Shown: piece by piece, positions 26,601 through 35,557 of the stretch
Layout of the letters: every line of letters begins with the position of its first letter
Position numbering within the stretch: position 1 is the stretch's first letter
NCBI GenBank assembly: GCA_024231975.1
Contig: JAAEQB010000068.1
Span: 62,001-126,000 of the forward strand
Source: Allobosea sp.
GTDB lineage: Bacteria > Pseudomonadota > Alphaproteobacteria > Rhizobiales > Beijerinckiaceae
DNA: 64,000 nucleotides
Reading direction: 5' to 3'
Notes under the pieces: model-generated
What the model was told of the DNA's origin: nothing
Seen by the model: the letters and a program-made list of their open reading frames with translations, nothing else
The model's database searches: none
Translations under genes and position numbers: made by a program

Positions 26601-27959
26601 GCGCGGCGTGCGCATCGTGACGAGTTCCTCCGCCGCGCTCGGATGCAGGGCGATGGTGCGGTCGAAATCGGCCTTGGTCGCGCCCATGGTGACGGCGATG
26701 GCGACCGACTGGATGATCTCTCCGGCATCGTGGCCGAGGATGTGCACGCCGATCACCTTGTCGGTCTGCGCATCGACGATCAGCTTCATGTAGATGCGCT
26801 CGTCGCGGCCGGAGATCGTCGCCTTCATCGGCCGGAAGCCGGTCTCGAAGATGCGCAGCTCGCGGCCGGTCGCCAGCGCCTGCTGCTCGGTCAAGCCCAC
26901 CGTCCCGAGCTCTGGCGTAGTGAACACAGCCGAGGCGACGAGGGTGTGGTCCATTGTCCACGGCTTGCCGCCGAAGGTGGAGTCGGCGAAGGCGTGGCCT
27001 TCGCGGATCGCAACCGGGGTCAGGTTGACGCGGTCGGTGACGTCGCCGACCGCGGCGATCGACGGGACGTTGGAGAGCGAGGCGGCATCGACCAGGACCT
27101 GGCCGGCTGGGCCGAGCTTGACGCCGGCGGCTTCCAGGCCGAGCCCGGCCGTGTTCGGGCGGCGGCCGGTCGCGACCAGCACGACATCCGCGTCGATCGG
27201 CGCACCATGGGCGCAATGCGCCCGGCGCGTGCCGTCCGGCAGCAGTTCGATGCGATTCACCGTGCAGCCAAGGCGCAAGGTGATGCCGGCATGGCGGAGC
27301 GCGTCGCGCAGGCGGGTGCGCAGGTCCTCATCGAAGCCGCGCAAGACATTGTCGCCGCGATGCAGCAGCGTGACAGCGACACCGAGCCGGGCGAAGACGC
27401 TGGCGAATTCGAGCGCGATATAGCCGCCGCCGATCACCAGCATGCGCTTCGGCAGGCTCGGCAGATGGAAGACTTCGTTCGAGGAGATGCCGAGCTCGCC
27501 GCCGGGAATCGGCGGATCGAAGGCCGGATGACCGCCGGTCGCGACCAGGATGTGGCGGGCGCGGATGGTCTGCCCGCCCTTCTGCAGCTTGACCTCATGC
27601 GGACCGGTGACGACGGCACGCTCCTCGCGGATCGCGACGCCGGCGCCGTCCAGCCCCTTGCGATAGAGACCGGAGAGGCGCGTCACCTCCTTGGCGACGG
27701 CGTCGCGCAAGGTCGGCCAGTCGAACTCCGGCTTGCCGACGTTCCAGCCGAAGCCGGCGGCATCCTCGAACTCGTCAGCGAAGCGGCTGGCATAAACGAA
27801 GAGCTTCTTCGGGACGCAGCCGCGGATGACGCAGGTGCCGCCGATGCGGTCCTCCTCGGCGATCATCACCCGGGCGCCATGGCCGGCGGCGATGCGGGCG
27901 GCGCGCGTGCCACCCGATCCCGCGCCGATGACGAAGAGATCGACGTCGAACTCAGCCAT
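26586..27959 (-). CDS. gor: Glutathione-disulfide reductase
   Basis: A 457-residue FAD flavoprotein that regenerates glutathione with NADPH. FAD motif FVIGAGSGGTRAARIAAGHG at residues 9-28; redox-active disulfide Cys43-Cys48 in GGTCVIRGCVPKKLFVYAS; NAD(P) motif VIGGGYIALEFASVFARLG with the Arg-poor loop; second FAD motif SIAAVGDVTDRVNLTPVAI; C-terminal HPSAAEEL supplies the catalytic His-Glu. CVIRGCVPKK is specific for glutathione reductase. The ATG lies inside the end of the ligase-like gene (8-base overlap), so the two are translationally coupled. Confidence 0.94.
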   Translation of the reverse strand: MAEFDVDLFVIGAGSGGTRAARIAAGHGARVMIAEEDRIGGTCVIRGCVPKKLFVYASRFADEFEDAAGFGWNVGKPEFDWPTLRDAVAKEVTRLSGLYRKGLDGAGVAIREERAVVTGPHEVKLQKGGQTIRARHILVATGGHPAFDPPIPGGELGISSNEVFHLPSLPKRMLVIGGGYIALEFASVFARLGVAVTLLHRGDNVLRGFDEDLRTRLRDALRHAGITLRLGCTVNRIELLPDGTRRAHCAHGAPIDADVVLVATGRRPNTAGLGLEAAGVKLGPAGQVLVDAASLSNVPSIAAVGDVTDRVNLTPVAIREGHAFADSTFGGKPWTMDHTLVASAVFTTPELGTVGLTEQQALATGRELRIFETGFRPMKATISGRDERIYMKLIVDAQTDKVIGVHILGHDAGEIIQSVAIAVTMGATKADFDRTIALHPSAAEELVTMRTPRKSAL

Positions 27960-29241
27960 GGCTGTCCCCCTGCCGCGCTGCGGCATCCCTACAGAATAAG
28001 AGAATGGCGGCGCCGAGCCCGGCGATCCACCAGCCTTGCCAGGCGCCGTGCCCGACAGTGGCGATCGAGAAGGCGGCCGCGAACAAGGCCAGCCGCGGCG
28101 CCTGTTCCGCCGCCGGCAGGCGCCGCAGCCGGGCCAGCAGCAACAGGCCCGCCAGCGTCAGCAGACCGGCGCCGACGACGCCCGTCTCGGCCCAGGCCTG
28201 CAGCGGCATGTCATGGGGATGGCTCGCCGCCAGCAAGCTCCGGTGTTCCGGCGAAACCTGCGCCGCGACCGGGTGTTCATGCATCGTCGCCGAGGAGCCG
28301 AAGCCGGCGCCGGCGAGCGGCCGGGCGCGCGCCACCTCGCCGAAGCTCTGCCAGATGTCGATGCGGGCCTGGCCGGTCATCGCGTTGAAGCGATTGAGGA
28401 TCATGGAAGGCAGAAAGCGCTCGGCACTCGGTCCGAGCACGGGCGCGATCGCCATCGTCAGGACGAAGACGCTCGCGACCAGCGCCGAGGCGAGCCGCGG
28501 TGCAACGCTGGCCAGGAGCCAGCAGAGCGTCAGGACGGCGAAGCCGAGCCGCGCTGCGCCGCTCTCGGCCCGGATCACCAGGATCGCGACCGCGAGGGTC
28601 AGGACCACCGCCAGAAGCCGGTCCAGCGTCCTCGAGGACGGCCTCGACCAGAGCGCATGGACCACGGGCACGGCGAGCAGGAACAGCACGATCGTCGGGC
28701 GGTTGAAGATGAAGGCCATCATCTTGCCGGTGCCGAGCGCAGTGCGCTGGGACAGGCCGGAGGCGAGCTCGAACACCAGCAAGGCCGCCGCGACGATGAT
28801 CGTGGCGGCCAGCGCGCGCAAAAGCGCCGGCGTCGGCCGCCATTGGCCGGATACGGCGATCGCGAGGGTGAAGGCCATCGGCAGCACCAGCTCCGCCCAG
28901 AGCTGAAGGGACGGAACCATCTTGTGGCTCCAGCCGATCGAGACCAGCGCCCAGGCGAGGAATGCGGCGACGGCCAGGGCCAGGGGCGTGGCGAGCAGGG
29001 CGCGCAGGCGCGCGAGAACCGCCGAAGCCGGCTGCGCCAGCAGCCCAGCGCCCAGGAAGGCCACGGCGGCAAGACCCAGCATGAGCGGGGCCGAACGGTT
29101 CGCCAGCCACATGACGAGCGGCATCAGCACCAGGCAGACCGCGCCGGTGATCCGAAGGGTCCGAACCGCCGTGGGCTCGTTTGCCCGCACGGGCGGAGCA
29201 TTCGAGGCAGTCGAACTGGCTGGCGGGGAGATCTGACTCAT
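27952..29241 (-). CDS. O-antigen ligase family membrane protein
   Basis: A 429-residue polytopic protein with about eleven hydrophobic segments. The Wzy_C/WaaL-type pattern is seen in the large periplasmic loop: ARIDIWQSFGEVARARPLAGAG and SHPHDMPLQAWAETGVVG, which carries the conserved His. It may attach or polymerise a surface glycan; WaaL and Wzy cannot be told apart from sequence. Coupling to gor is unexpected. No other glycan genes adjoin except the methyltransferase. Confidence 0.83.
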   Translation of the reverse strand: MSQISPPASSTASNAPPVRANEPTAVRTLRITGAVCLVLMPLVMWLANRSAPLMLGLAAVAFLGAGLLAQPASAVLARLRALLATPLALAVAAFLAWALVSIGWSHKMVPSLQLWAELVLPMAFTLAIAVSGQWRPTPALLRALAATIIVAAALLVFELASGLSQRTALGTGKMMAFIFNRPTIVLFLLAVPVVHALWSRPSSRTLDRLLAVVLTLAVAILVIRAESGAARLGFAVLTLCWLLASVAPRLASALVASVFVLTMAIAPVLGPSAERFLPSMILNRFNAMTGQARIDIWQSFGEVARARPLAGAGFGSSATMHEHPVAAQVSPEHRSLLAASHPHDMPLQAWAETGVVGAGLLTLAGLLLLARLRRLPAAEQAPRLALFAAAFSIATVGHGAWQGWWIAGLGAAILLFCRDAAARQGDSHG

Positions 29242-29537
29242 ACGCTGCGGCTTACGCGATGCGGGAAGTGTCGCCTAGAGGCTGGCGGTCACCTCGACGT
29301 GACCTGGACGAGGCCGTTCCTGCCCGATCGGAAGCCTCCCCTGCGCCCTGAGGACCTACGACCTTCGGCGATATCACCGATCGCCTCCCGTCGAATTTTC
29401 CTGCGTGCACGGGCCGCTGAAGCGAAACATCTTGACTTGTGATTATGCAATCAGGCGCAATTGATCCGCGGTCTGATGCGGTGCCACAGGCGAGCGTCGA
29501 CAATCGGTGCGCCAAGCGCGCCACTCGGGAGGTAACT

Positions 29538-30500
29538 ATGCTCACGTCCTTCTTCAAGCGCGGGGCCGTGGCCGCCGTGGCCCTCGTGGGCCTCACCACG
29601 GCCGCCTTCGCCCAATTGGAACTGAAGATCATGGCTCCCGCCGCGCCCGGCGGCGGCTGGGACGGCACGGCGCGCTCGATGCAGCAGGTGCTGATGGCGG
29701 CGGGCATCGCCAAGAGCGTCCAGGTCAACAACGTCACCGGCGCCGGCGGCACGATCGGCCTCGCCCAGTTGATCGGCGCCAAGGGCGACGGCCACCAGCT
29801 GATGGTCAACGGCTTCGTCATGGTCGGCGCCATCCTGCTCAACAAGTCGCCGGTGAACCTGACCCAGGTGACGCCGATCGCGCGGCTGACCGCCGAGGCC
29901 GAGGTCATCGTCGTCCCGACCGACTCGCCGCTGAAGTCGGCCAAGGACCTCGCCGAGCGCCTCAAGGCCGATCCGGCCAAGGTGACCTGGGCCGGCGGCT
30001 CGGCCGGCGGCACCGACCACATCCTGGCGGCCCTGTTTGCCCAGGCCGTCGGCGCCGACGCCAAGAAGATCAACTACATCCCGTTCTCGGGCGGCGGCGA
30101 GGCTCTGGCCGCGATGCTCGGCGGGCGCGTCACCGCCGGCGTCTCCGGCTATGGCGAGTTCGAAGGCCAGATCAAGGCCGGCAAGCTGCGCGTGCTCGCG
30201 GTCTCCTCGGCCAAGCGCCTCGAGAACGCGCCGGATGCGCCGACGCTGAAGGAGCAGGGCATCGATCTCGAGCTGCTGAACTGGCGCTCGGTCGTGGCGC
30301 CTCCGGGCCTGTCGGCCGAGCAGACCAAGACGCTCGTCGACACGATGGAGAAGATGGTCAAGTCGAAGGAGTGGCAGGAGATCCTCAAGGCCCGCGGCTG
30401 GGACGACGCCTTCCTCGCCGGCGACGCCTTCGGCACCTTCCTGAAGGCCGAGATCGAGCGCGTCTCCAAGGTCATGACCGAGGTCGGCCTGGTCAAGTGA
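29538..30500 (+). CDS. tctC: Tripartite tricarboxylate transporter binding protein TctC
   Basis: A 320-residue periplasmic binding protein (Bug family). Signal peptide residues 1-26 (ending AAFAQ). Ligand-loop motif IMAPAAPGGGWDGTARSMQQ, then VNNVTGAGGTIGLAQLI, WAGGSAGGTDHILAALFAQ and the C-terminal NWRSVVAPPGLS. GGGAGG precedes the ATG. The 296-base leader between it and the O-antigen gene holds no gene; TTGACT at 29432 lacks a good -10. It binds a carboxylate, type unknown, and delivers it to TctBA. A terminator separates it from tctB. Confidence 0.93.
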   Translation: MLTSFFKRGAVAAVALVGLTTAAFAQLELKIMAPAAPGGGWDGTARSMQQVLMAAGIAKSVQVNNVTGAGGTIGLAQLIGAKGDGHQLMVNGFVMVGAILLNKSPVNLTQVTPIARLTAEAEVIVVPTDSPLKSAKDLAERLKADPAKVTWAGGSAGGTDHILAALFAQAVGADAKKINYIPFSGGGEALAAMLGGRVTAGVSGYGEFEGQIKAGKLRVLAVSSAKRLENAPDAPTLKEQGIDLELLNWRSVVAPPGLSAEQTKTLVDTMEKMVKSKEWQEILKARGWDDAFLAGDAFGTFLKAEIERVSKVMTEVGLVK

Positions 30501-30524
30501 GCCGGCCACGGCACAGCTGAATGC

Positions 30525-30551
30525 GGGGCCGGGAAACCGGCCCCCTTTTTT
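30525..30551 (+). terminator. Intrinsic terminator between tctC and tctB
   Basis: GGGGCCGG (30525-30532), GAAA loop, CCGGCCCC (30537-30544), one C, then six T. Eight GC pairs and a tetraloop make a strong hairpin inside the transporter operon. Partial read-through would yield more binding protein than membrane subunits. Confidence 0.85.
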
Positions 30552-30597
30552 CCTCTCCCTCCGGCTCCTGACGCGCCGGGCAACGACGGATCCCCCG

Positions 30598-31077
30598 ATG
30601 AGCCAGGAGCCTCTCGCGCACCGACCGGACAAGCCGGCCCTCCTGGTCGGCGTGCTGCTGCTCGCCGTCGCGGCGATCGTCGGCCATGACGCCTCGACCC
30701 AGACGATCACCTCCAATTACGGCCTCGGGCCGACCGCCATGCCCTATGTGGTCTGCGGCGGGCTCGTCCTTCTCGGGCTGGCGCATCTGTTCGTCGCCTT
30801 CCGCGAGGGCCTGCCCAAGCCGGAAGCGGCCGACAAGAGCGCGCTGCTCTGGATCGCGGCTGGCCTCGTCGGGCTGATCGCCTCGATCGGCCTTGGCGGC
30901 GGTTTCGTGCTCGCGACCACGCTGGTCTTCGCCTGCACCGCCCGCGGCTTCGGCCGCCGCGCCTTTGTCGTCGATGCAGTCATCGGCTTCGTGCTCGGGC
31001 TCGTCATCTTCCTGGTCTTCGCCAAGCTCCTGACGCTGATCCTGCCGTCAGGGCCGTTCGAGCAGCTCTTCCTCTGA
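30598..31077 (+). CDS. tctB: Tripartite tricarboxylate transporter small membrane subunit TctB
   Basis: A 159-residue membrane protein with four hydrophobic segments: residues about 16-32, 48-65, 82-105 and 120-150. YGLGPTAMPYVVCGGLVLLGL matches the TctB family. Such subunits are short and poorly conserved, so position between tctC and tctA is a large part of the evidence. tctA starts 19 bases after its stop. Confidence 0.9.
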   Translation: MSQEPLAHRPDKPALLVGVLLLAVAAIVGHDASTQTITSNYGLGPTAMPYVVCGGLVLLGLAHLFVAFREGLPKPEAADKSALLWIAAGLVGLIASIGLGGGFVLATTLVFACTARGFGRRAFVVDAVIGFVLGLVIFLVFAKLLTLILPSGPFEQLFL

Positions 31078-31096
31078 AGGTGAAGGCGGGTAAACC

Positions 31097-32596
31097 ATGG
31101 ACACTCTCCTTTCCCTGCTGAACGGCTTCTCGGTCGCCTTCGAGCCCACGAAGCTGCTGTTCTGCCTGGTCGGCGTCTTTCTCGGCACCGCCGTCGGCGT
31201 GCTGCCCGGCATCGGCCCGGCGCTGACCGTCGCGCTGCTGCTGCCGGTCACCTTCAAGCTCGATCCGGCCGGTTCGCTGATCATGTTCGCCGGCATCTAC
31301 TATGGCGGCATGTATGGCGGCTCGACCACCGCGATCCTGCTCAATGCGCCGGGCGAGAGCGCTTCGCTCGCAACCGCGCTCGAAGGCTCGAAGATGGCCA
31401 AGGCCGGCCGTGGCGGCCCGGCGCTGGCGACTTCCGCGATCGGCTCCTTCGTCGCCGGCCTGATCGCCACGATCGGCCTCGCCTTCCTGGCGCCCTGGCT
31501 GGTCGAGGTCGCGGTCAAGTTCGGGCCGTGGGACTATTTCGCGCTGATGATCGTCGCCTTCGTCACGGTGTCGGCGACCTTCGGCGACTCGCCCTTGCGT
31601 GGCCTGACCAGCCTGTTCCTCGGCATCACGCTCGGCCTGATCGGCATCGACAAGCTGACCGGTCAGGCGCGCCTGACCTTCGGCGTGCCGGAACTGCTCA
31701 ACGGCATCGAGGTGACGACGCTCGCCGTCGGCCTGTTCGCGGTGGGCGAAGCCTTCTACGTCGCCTCCAAGCGCTTCCGCGAGCCGGAGGAGATCATTCC
31801 GATCAAGGGCTCGCTCTGGATGAGCAAGGAGGACTGGAAGCGCTCCTGGGCGCCCTGGCTGCGCGGCACCGCCTTCGGCTTCCCGATCGGCGCCCTGCCG
31901 GCCGGCGGCGCCGAGGTGCCGACCTTCCTGAGCTACTCGACCGAGCGGAAGCTCTGCAAATATCCCGAGGAGTTCGGCAAGGGCGCGATCGAGGGCGTCG
32001 CCGGTCCCGAGGCGGCGAACAACGCCTCCGCCGCCGGCACGCTGGTGCCGCTCCTGACGCTCGGCCTGCCGACCTCGGCGACCGCCGCGATCATGCTCGC
32101 CGGCTTCCAGCAATACGGGCTCAACCCCGGCCCGCTGCTCTTCGCCGAGAAGCCCGATCTGGTCTGGGGCCTGATCGCCTCGCTGTTCGTCGCCAACGTC
32201 ATGCTGGTGATCCTCAACCTGCCGCTGATCGGGCTCTGGGTGAAGCTGCTCGCCGTGCCGCAGCCCTGGCTCTATGCCGGCATCCTGGTCTTCGCGACCA
32301 TGGGCACGCTCGCGGTCAACGGCTCGCCGGTCGAACTCGCCATGCTCTTCGCCTTCGGCTATCTCGGCTATCTGATGCGCCGCTACGACTATCCGGTCGC
32401 ACCGATGGTGGTCGGGCTGATTCTCGGGCCGATGGCAGAGCAGCAACTGCGCCGCGCGCTGCAGATCAGCCTCGGCGATCCGATGATCCTGCTGGAGAAC
32501 CCGATCTCGGCCACCCTGCTCGGCATCGCCTTCATCGCCCTCGTCGCGCCCTTCGTGATGAAGGGGCTGAACAAGTTCAAGGCGGCCGAGGACTGA
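31097..32596 (+). CDS. tctA: Tripartite tricarboxylate transporter large membrane subunit TctA
   Basis: A 499-residue transport subunit with about twelve membrane segments. Diagnostic TctA motifs: GTAVGVLPGIGPALTVALLLP in the first conserved half, YYGGMYGGSTTAILLNAPGE and GPEAANNASAAGTLVPLLTLG, which repeats the PGxGP-like motif in the second half. It forms the Na+- or H+-driven channel with TctB. Length and motif order are complete. Confidence 0.96.
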   Translation: MDTLLSLLNGFSVAFEPTKLLFCLVGVFLGTAVGVLPGIGPALTVALLLPVTFKLDPAGSLIMFAGIYYGGMYGGSTTAILLNAPGESASLATALEGSKMAKAGRGGPALATSAIGSFVAGLIATIGLAFLAPWLVEVAVKFGPWDYFALMIVAFVTVSATFGDSPLRGLTSLFLGITLGLIGIDKLTGQARLTFGVPELLNGIEVTTLAVGLFAVGEAFYVASKRFREPEEIIPIKGSLWMSKEDWKRSWAPWLRGTAFGFPIGALPAGGAEVPTFLSYSTERKLCKYPEEFGKGAIEGVAGPEAANNASAAGTLVPLLTLGLPTSATAAIMLAGFQQYGLNPGPLLFAEKPDLVWGLIASLFVANVMLVILNLPLIGLWVKLLAVPQPWLYAGILVFATMGTLAVNGSPVELAMLFAFGYLGYLMRRYDYPVAPMVVGLILGPMAEQQLRRALQISLGDPMILLENPISATLLGIAFIALVAPFVMKGLNKFKAAED

Positions 32597-32606
32597 CCAC
32601 CCTAGA

Positions 32607-32635
32607 CGCAGCCGGGGCGGCACGCTCCGGCTGCG
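32607..32635 (+). terminator. Hairpin after tctA
   Basis: CGCAGCCGG (32607-32615) pairs with CCGGCTGCG (32627-32635) across an 11-base loop, 10 bases after the tctA stop. No T run follows, so it may be a Rho-assisted or stability element rather than a full intrinsic terminator. Confidence 0.35.
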
Positions 32636-32704
32636 GTTGAACAAATATGGCGTGACTGTGTTCTCCTCCTTACCGGGCCTGCGGCCCGTCGAGCGAGGAT
32701 GATC

Positions 32705-34132
32705 ATGAGCGACGCTACGCTATCCCCTTCCGCCGCACCGCAAGCCGAAGCAGCCGAGCCCAGTCTCCATCGCGTGATGGGGCCCTGGCTTCTGCTGCTC
32801 TTCATCGTCGGCGACATCCTCGGCACCGGCATCTATGCGCTGACCGGACAAGTGGCGAAGCAGGTCGGCGGCGTGGTCTGGCTGCCCTTCCTGGTCGCCT
32901 TCGTCGTCGCGATGATCACGGCGTTCAGCTATCTCGAACTGGTCACCAAGTACCCGCGCGCCGCTGGCGCCGCGCTCTATGCGCACAAGGCTTTCGGCGT
33001 TCACTTCATCACCTTCATCGTCGCCTTCGCGGTGATGTGCTCTGGCATCACCTCGGCTTCGACGGCCTCGCGTGCCTTCGCCGCCAACATGTCCCAGGCC
33101 TTCGGCCTGAATCTCACCGGCGGCATCGGCATCACCCTCCTCGGCCTCGCCTTCATGGCGATCGTCGCGGCCGTGAATTTCCGCGGGGTCGGCGAAAGCG
33201 TGAAGGCCAATGTCGTGCTGACCTGCGTCGAGCTGACCGGGCTCCTGATCGTGATCTTCGTCGGCCTGTGGGCGATCGCTGCTGGCCAGGGCGACGTCTC
33301 GCGCATCACCCAGTTCAAGCCGGCCGGCGACGGCGGCATGTTCTGGCCGGTCATCGCGGCGACCACCCTCGCCTTCTTCGCCATGGTCGGCTTCGAGGAC
33401 TCGGTCAACATGGCCGAGGAGACGAAGGACCCGACGCGGATCTTCCCGAAGATCCTGCTCGCCGGTCTCGTCATCACCGGCGTGATCTATGTGCTGGTCT
33501 CGATCTCGGCGATCACGCTTGTCTCGCCGGAAGAGCTCGGCGAGGGCGAGACACCATTGCTCAAGGTGGTCGCGGCCGGAGCCCCGAACTTCCCGATCTG
33601 GATCTTCGGCTTCATCACCATGTTCGCCGTCGCCAACAGCGCGCTGATCAACATGCTGATGGCGAGCCGGCTGGTCTATGGCATGAGCCGCGAACATGTC
33701 CTGCCGCCGGCGCTCGGCAAGGTGCATGCGACAAGGCGCACGCCCTATGTCGCGATCGCCTTCACCACGCTGCTCGCCTTCGCGCTGATCACCTTCGTTG
33801 GCGAGGTGCCGGCGCTGGGCGGCACGACCGCCCTGCTGCTGCTCTGCGTCTTCACCGTCGTCAACATCGCCGTGCTGGTGCTGCGCAAGGACACGGTCGA
33901 GCATTCGCATTTCCGCACTCCGACACTGCTGCCAGTGCTCGGCGCGCTCTTCTGCGCCTTCTTCGCCGGCCCGTGGACCGGGCGCGATCCGGTCCAGTAC
34001 AAGATCGCCGGCGTCCTGATAGGCGTCGGCGTCGTGCTCTGGCTGGTGACCGTGATGGTCAACCGCGCCGCCGGCGTGCAGCCAAGTGATCCGACGATGG
34101 AGGACATCGGCGGGCACGGGCCGGTGAACTGA
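32705..34132 (+). CDS. APC family amino acid/polyamine permease
   Basis: A 475-residue permease with twelve predicted helices. The amino-acid-polyamine-organocation pattern is clear: FIVGDILGTGIYALTGQVAK in helix 1 with the unwound GxG, SYLELVTKYPRAAGAALYA in helix 2, FFAMVGFEDSVNMAEETKDP, which is the family consensus in helix 6, and MFAVANSALINMLMASRLVYGMSR. The substrate is unknown. The ATG at 32705 is 6 bases after GAGCGAGG; an ATG two codons earlier is too close. Ended by a strong terminator. Confidence 0.9.
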   Translation: MSDATLSPSAAPQAEAAEPSLHRVMGPWLLLLFIVGDILGTGIYALTGQVAKQVGGVVWLPFLVAFVVAMITAFSYLELVTKYPRAAGAALYAHKAFGVHFITFIVAFAVMCSGITSASTASRAFAANMSQAFGLNLTGGIGITLLGLAFMAIVAAVNFRGVGESVKANVVLTCVELTGLLIVIFVGLWAIAAGQGDVSRITQFKPAGDGGMFWPVIAATTLAFFAMVGFEDSVNMAEETKDPTRIFPKILLAGLVITGVIYVLVSISAITLVSPEELGEGETPLLKVVAAGAPNFPIWIFGFITMFAVANSALINMLMASRLVYGMSREHVLPPALGKVHATRRTPYVAIAFTTLLAFALITFVGEVPALGGTTALLLLCVFTVVNIAVLVLRKDTVEHSHFRTPTLLPVLGALFCAFFAGPWTGRDPVQYKIAGVLIGVGVVLWLVTVMVNRAAGVQPSDPTMEDIGGHGPVN

Positions 34133-34142
34133 ACCTCAAACG

Positions 34143-34175
34143 AAAAAGGCCGCCGGTACTGCCGGCGGCCTTTTT
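34143..34175. terminator. Bidirectional intrinsic terminator
   Basis: AAAAA, nine-base stem GGCCGCCGG / CCGGCGGCC with a TACTG loop, then TTTTT. It ends the permease gene on the + strand and the DUF2059 gene on the - strand. Confidence 0.92.
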
Positions 34176-34197
34176 GACATTCAGGGACCGTCCAGGC

Positions 34198-34689
34198 TCA
34201 GAGCTGGTGGCCGCGCTTGCGCATCTCGGCGTTGAACAGGTCGAAGAGCCGGTTGCTGGTGGCGGTGCTCCAGGGCTGCAGTAGCGCGAAGATCTCGTCG
34301 AGCGCCTGCGCACGGAAGGAATTGTAGCGCTGGCCGACCGGCGAATTGAAGAAGGCGGAGACCTCCTTGAGGTCGGCTTCCGACATCTTGGTGGCGAAGA
34401 TCCGGGCAGAGGAGTCGACCATCTCGTCGCGGCGCAGATCCGCCTCGGGCTTGAGCGCGGTCAGGACCTCTTCCATGTCCTTCTTGAGCTCGGGGCGGGT
34501 CGCATAGGTCTGCCGGACCCCGGCGACGAACTCGGCATAGAGTGCCTCGATCGACTGCGACAGGCCGGAGGCAACCACGACCTCGCGGGCGACCTTGATG
34601 TGCTCCGGCGTCGGCACCTGCTGCGCCAGCGCGGGCATGGCGAACAATGCCAGCGACAGGAGCGCGCCTGCCAGGCTGTGACGGATCAT
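34198..34689 (-). CDS. DUF2059 domain secreted protein
   Basis: A 163-residue exported helical protein of unknown function. The signal peptide ends LPALAQQ-like (residues 1-22). The body follows DUF2059: a central KKDMEEVLTALKPEADLRRD, then MSEADLKEVSAFFNSPVGQRY, the most conserved part, and a C-terminal MRKRGHQL. AGGGG lies 8 bases before the ATG at 34689. It is reverse to the permease and shares its terminator. Confidence 0.83.
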   Translation of the reverse strand: MIRHSLAGALLSLALFAMPALAQQVPTPEHIKVAREVVVASGLSQSIEALYAEFVAGVRQTYATRPELKKDMEEVLTALKPEADLRRDEMVDSSARIFATKMSEADLKEVSAFFNSPVGQRYNSFRAQALDEIFALLQPWSTATSNRLFDLFNAEMRKRGHQL

Positions 34690-34784
34690 GCGGTTACCCC
34701 TTCGTCGCTCGCCTGCCATGCGGCGATGTCCATGTGTTCTGCTGCGGCAACATCCCTGACCGGGTGCAGCCGCCGGCCGCTCTT

Positions 34785-34832
34785 AGAACATGTCCAGCCA
34801 AAGTGGAAACCACTTTTGCGACGAGAACATGC
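34785..34832. repeat. Small palindromic repeat, GAACATG / AAAGTGG family, copy 1
   Basis: Contains the arms AGAACATG and GAGAACATGC around the inner CAAAGTGGAAACCACTTTTG hairpin. A near copy in the other orientation is at 50167-50215. This element type is common between genes in Hyphomicrobiales. It lies 15 bases from the rpiA stop, so it may serve as its 3' hairpin. Confidence 0.75.
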
Positions 34833-34846
34833 CGTTTGAAAGGCTG

Positions 34847-35557
34847 TCAGCGCCGCTCCACCGTCGGATCGCCGAGGACACGCACTCCGTCTCCGCCGGC
34901 GAGGAAAGCCGCCGTCGCCAGACCGAGGAACAGGCCGTGCTCGACAACGCCGGGCACCTGGTTCAGCGCCAGTGCCAGCACCTCGGGGAGTTCGATCCGG
35001 CCGAGATGCGCGTCGAGGATGTAATGGCCGCCATCGGTCAGCAGCGTCGATCCGTCCGGCCGCTTGCGCAGCTTGAGCTCGCCATGCGCGCCCGACGAGG
35101 CGACCGCGGCCGCGACCGCCCGCCGCGTCGCCTCGAGCCCGAACGGCACGACCTCGATCGGCAGCGGGAAGCGGCCGAGCGTCTCGACCTGCTTGCCGGT
35201 ATCGGCGATCACGATCATCCGCTTCGAGGCGGCGGCGACGATCTTCTCGCGCAAGAGCGCGGCGCCGCCTCCCTTGATCAGCCGCAGGGCGCTGTCGAGC
35301 TCATCGGCACCGTCGATTGTGAGGTCGAGCTCGGGCGTCTGATCGAGCGTCGACATCGGGATCGACAGGCTCTCGGCTTGCGCCTGCGTTGCCTCAGAGG
35401 TGGCGACGCAGATCACCTTGAGCCCGGCCGCGACCTTGGCGCCGAGGCCGTCGACGAAATGCTTGGCGGTCGAGCCGGTGCCGAGGCCGAGGCGCATGCC
35501 CGGCCGCACCAGTTCCAGCGCCGCCAGCGCGGCAGCCTTCTTCAGGTCCTCGCTCAC
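34847..35557 (-). CDS. rpiA: Ribose-5-phosphate isomerase A
   Basis: A 236-residue enzyme interconverting ribose 5-phosphate and ribulose 5-phosphate. Motifs: GMRLGLGTGSTAKHFVDGL (phosphate binding), LDLTIDGADELDSALRLIKGGG, which holds the catalytic acids, and LREKIVAAASKRMIVIAD. It begins with GTG at 35557, where the codon overlaps the TGA of gabD (GTGA). The operon with a succinate-semialdehyde dehydrogenase is a chance-like pairing with no obvious metabolic link. Confidence 0.95.
   Translation of the reverse strand: MSEDLKKAAALAALELVRPGMRLGLGTGSTAKHFVDGLGAKVAAGLKVICVATSEATQAQAESLSIPMSTLDQTPELDLTIDGADELDSALRLIKGGGAALLREKIVAAASKRMIVIADTGKQVETLGRFPLPIEVVPFGLEATRRAVAAAVASSGAHGELKLRKRPDGSTLLTDGGHYILDAHLGRIELPEVLALALNQVPGVVEHGLFLGLATAAFLAGGDGVRVLGDPTVERR

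Noticed and set aside
29432..29460. TTGACT and following bases as the tctC promoter
   Set aside because: No -10 box at the right distance could be found; the promoter cannot be placed.
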